Below are positions 48,567 to 49,243 of a stretch of DNA of 49,243 nucleotides, piece by piece (positions within the stretch are counted from its first letter, which is position 1; the number at the start of each line of letters is the position of its first letter). The DNA is from JACMNW01 sp043721855. GTDB lineage: Bacteria > Pseudomonadota > Alphaproteobacteria > Rhodobacterales > Rhodobacteraceae. The translations under genes and the position numbers were made by a program. The stretch is from positions 1 to 49,243 of the forward strand of contig JAYSPY010000037.1 in NCBI GenBank assembly GCA_043721855.1. Reading direction: 5' to 3'. The notes beneath the pieces were generated by a model, which made no database searches, had not been told where the DNA came from, and saw nothing but the letters and a program-made list of their open reading frames with translations.

Positions 48567-49243
48567 ATGACCCAACATGACCGCCTTCTTATCATCGACT
48601 TCGGCAGCCAGGTGACTCAGCTGATCGCGCGCCGCCTGCGCGAGCTCAACGTCTACTGCGAAATCCATCCCTTCAACAAAGTCACAGACGCGTTTTTGGC
48701 GGATTTCGGCCCACGCGCGGTGATCCTGTCGGGTGGCCCTGCGTCTGTATTCGCCGATGGCGCACCGATGCCTCCGCAATCCCTGTTCACCCTTGGCCTG
48801 CCACTTCTGGGCATCTGTTATGGCCAACAGGTGATGATGCATTGCTTGGGCGGCCGGGTGGAGCGCGGCCACGGCACCGCCGAATTCGGCCGTGCTTTCG
48901 TCACCCCCACAGCCGAAAAATCCCGGCTGCTGGATGGCTGGTTTGCGACAGACCGCGAACAGGTCTGGATGAGCCATGGTGACCATGTTTCCGAAATCGC
49001 CCCCGGTTTCCAAGTCTGCGGCACCTCGCCCAATGCCCCTTTCGCCATCACCGCCGATCCCGCGCGCCATTTCTACGCCGTGCAGTTCCACCCCGAGGTG
49101 CACCACACCCCAAAGGGCGCCAAACTTTACGAAAACTTCGTCCGCATGGCCGGCTTCAAAGGTGATTGGACCATGGGCGCTTACCGGGCCGAGGCCATCG
49201 CCAAAATCCGGGCCCAAGTGGGCAAAGGCCGCGTGATTTGTGC
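48567..49243 (+). CDS. guaA: GMP synthase, N-terminal part (runs off right edge)
   Basis: GMP synthase converts XMP to GMP using glutamine and ATP. The window shows 225 codons before the edge, covering the glutamine amidotransferase domain and the start of the synthetase domain. The start gives MTQHDRLLIIDFGSQVTQLI, the family's usual N-terminus. The catalytic triad is visible: Cys84 in GICYGQQ, and His175 and Glu177 in FHPEV. MSHGDHV is the family's interface motif. It is divergent from the MttB-like gene. The stop lies outside the window. Confidence 0.95.
   Translation, partial: MTQHDRLLIIDFGSQVTQLIARRLRELNVYCEIHPFNKVTDAFLADFGPRAVILSGGPASVFADGAPMPPQSLFTLGLPLLGICYGQQVMMHCLGGRVERGHGTAEFGRAFVTPTAEKSRLLDGWFATDREQVWMSHGDHVSEIAPGFQVCGTSPNAPFAITADPARHFYAVQFHPEVHHTPKGAKLYENFVRMAGFKGDWTMGAYRAEAIAKIRAQVGKGRVIC

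Noticed and set aside
1..49243. CRISPR arrays, rRNA genes or insertion sequences
   Set aside because: No regularly spaced direct repeats, no rRNA-like stretch and no transposase motifs were seen; the hemB repeat is a contiguous tandem array without spacers.

Overview
The window is about 49 kb of an alphaproteobacterial chromosome, most likely Rhodobacteraceae (Roseobacter group). The evidence is a moderately high G+C content, an ispD-ispF fusion, the order dusB-ntrB-ntrC-ntrY-ntrX-trkA-trkH-hfq-hflX, poly-3-hydroxybutyrate metabolism genes, a 'component of SufBCD complex' membrane protein next to hemB, and DUF6456/DUF6477 proteins. Nearly all of it is ordinary housekeeping sequence, densely packed, with many 4-base ATGA stop/start overlaps. 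No name was taken from a database search; assignments rest on motifs and family knowledge.

Left edge (1-1444): an orphan 3' half of tRNA-Arg(CCG) at 194-243 has no 5' half, and different, AT-rich sequence lies to its left. This is what the far end (attR) of an island integrated into a tRNA gene looks like, with the island running leftward out of the window. The 1.2 kb to its right is gene-poor and holds at most one small ORF, flanked by palindromes.

1445-10135: rpe; an FAD amino-acid-oxidase-like enzyme; tsf and rpsB; a psuK-psuG pseudouridine degradation pair; a DUF502 membrane protein; a patatin-like phospholipase; and 3-hydroxybutyrate dehydrogenase. A candidate small RNA with its own promoter and terminator lies at about 10241-10314.

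10417-19860: a YejA-type peptide-binding protein, an entericidin lipoprotein, a FrnE/HCCA-isomerase-like DsbA-family protein, mfd, the SufBCD-associated membrane protein, hemB preceded by 19-bp tandem repeats, and a SYLF lipoprotein with a Tat-like signal. 19938-25509: a 3-hydroxyisobutyrate-dehydrogenase-like enzyme, a penicillin-acylase-family Ntn hydrolase, and a translationally coupled pair resembling mesaconyl-C4-CoA hydratase (meh) and mesaconyl-CoA C1-C4 CoA transferase (mct). In an organism with the ethylmalonyl-CoA pathway this pair would open a route from mesaconyl-C1-CoA to acetyl-CoA and pyruvate.

25581-37507 (all minus strand): the nitrogen-control block, from dusB through the two sensor/regulator pairs NtrB/NtrC and NtrY/NtrX, then the TrkA/TrkH potassium system, Hfq and HflX. 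NtrC and NtrX both lack the sigma54-contacting GAFTGA loop. 37699-39805 (plus strand): ispDF-pgpA-cinA, coupled by stop/start overlaps. 39813-40683 is a decayed polyhydroxybutyrate depolymerase (LpqC-type) pseudogene with several stops and frameshifts.

40742-49243: a RatA/Coq10-type START protein, hpt with an overlapping small membrane protein, a diheme cytochrome c, an outer-membrane porin-like protein, lipA, a DUF6456 HTH protein, a DUF6477 protein, an MttB-superfamily methyltransferase without pyrrolysine, and the 5' part of guaA running off the right edge.
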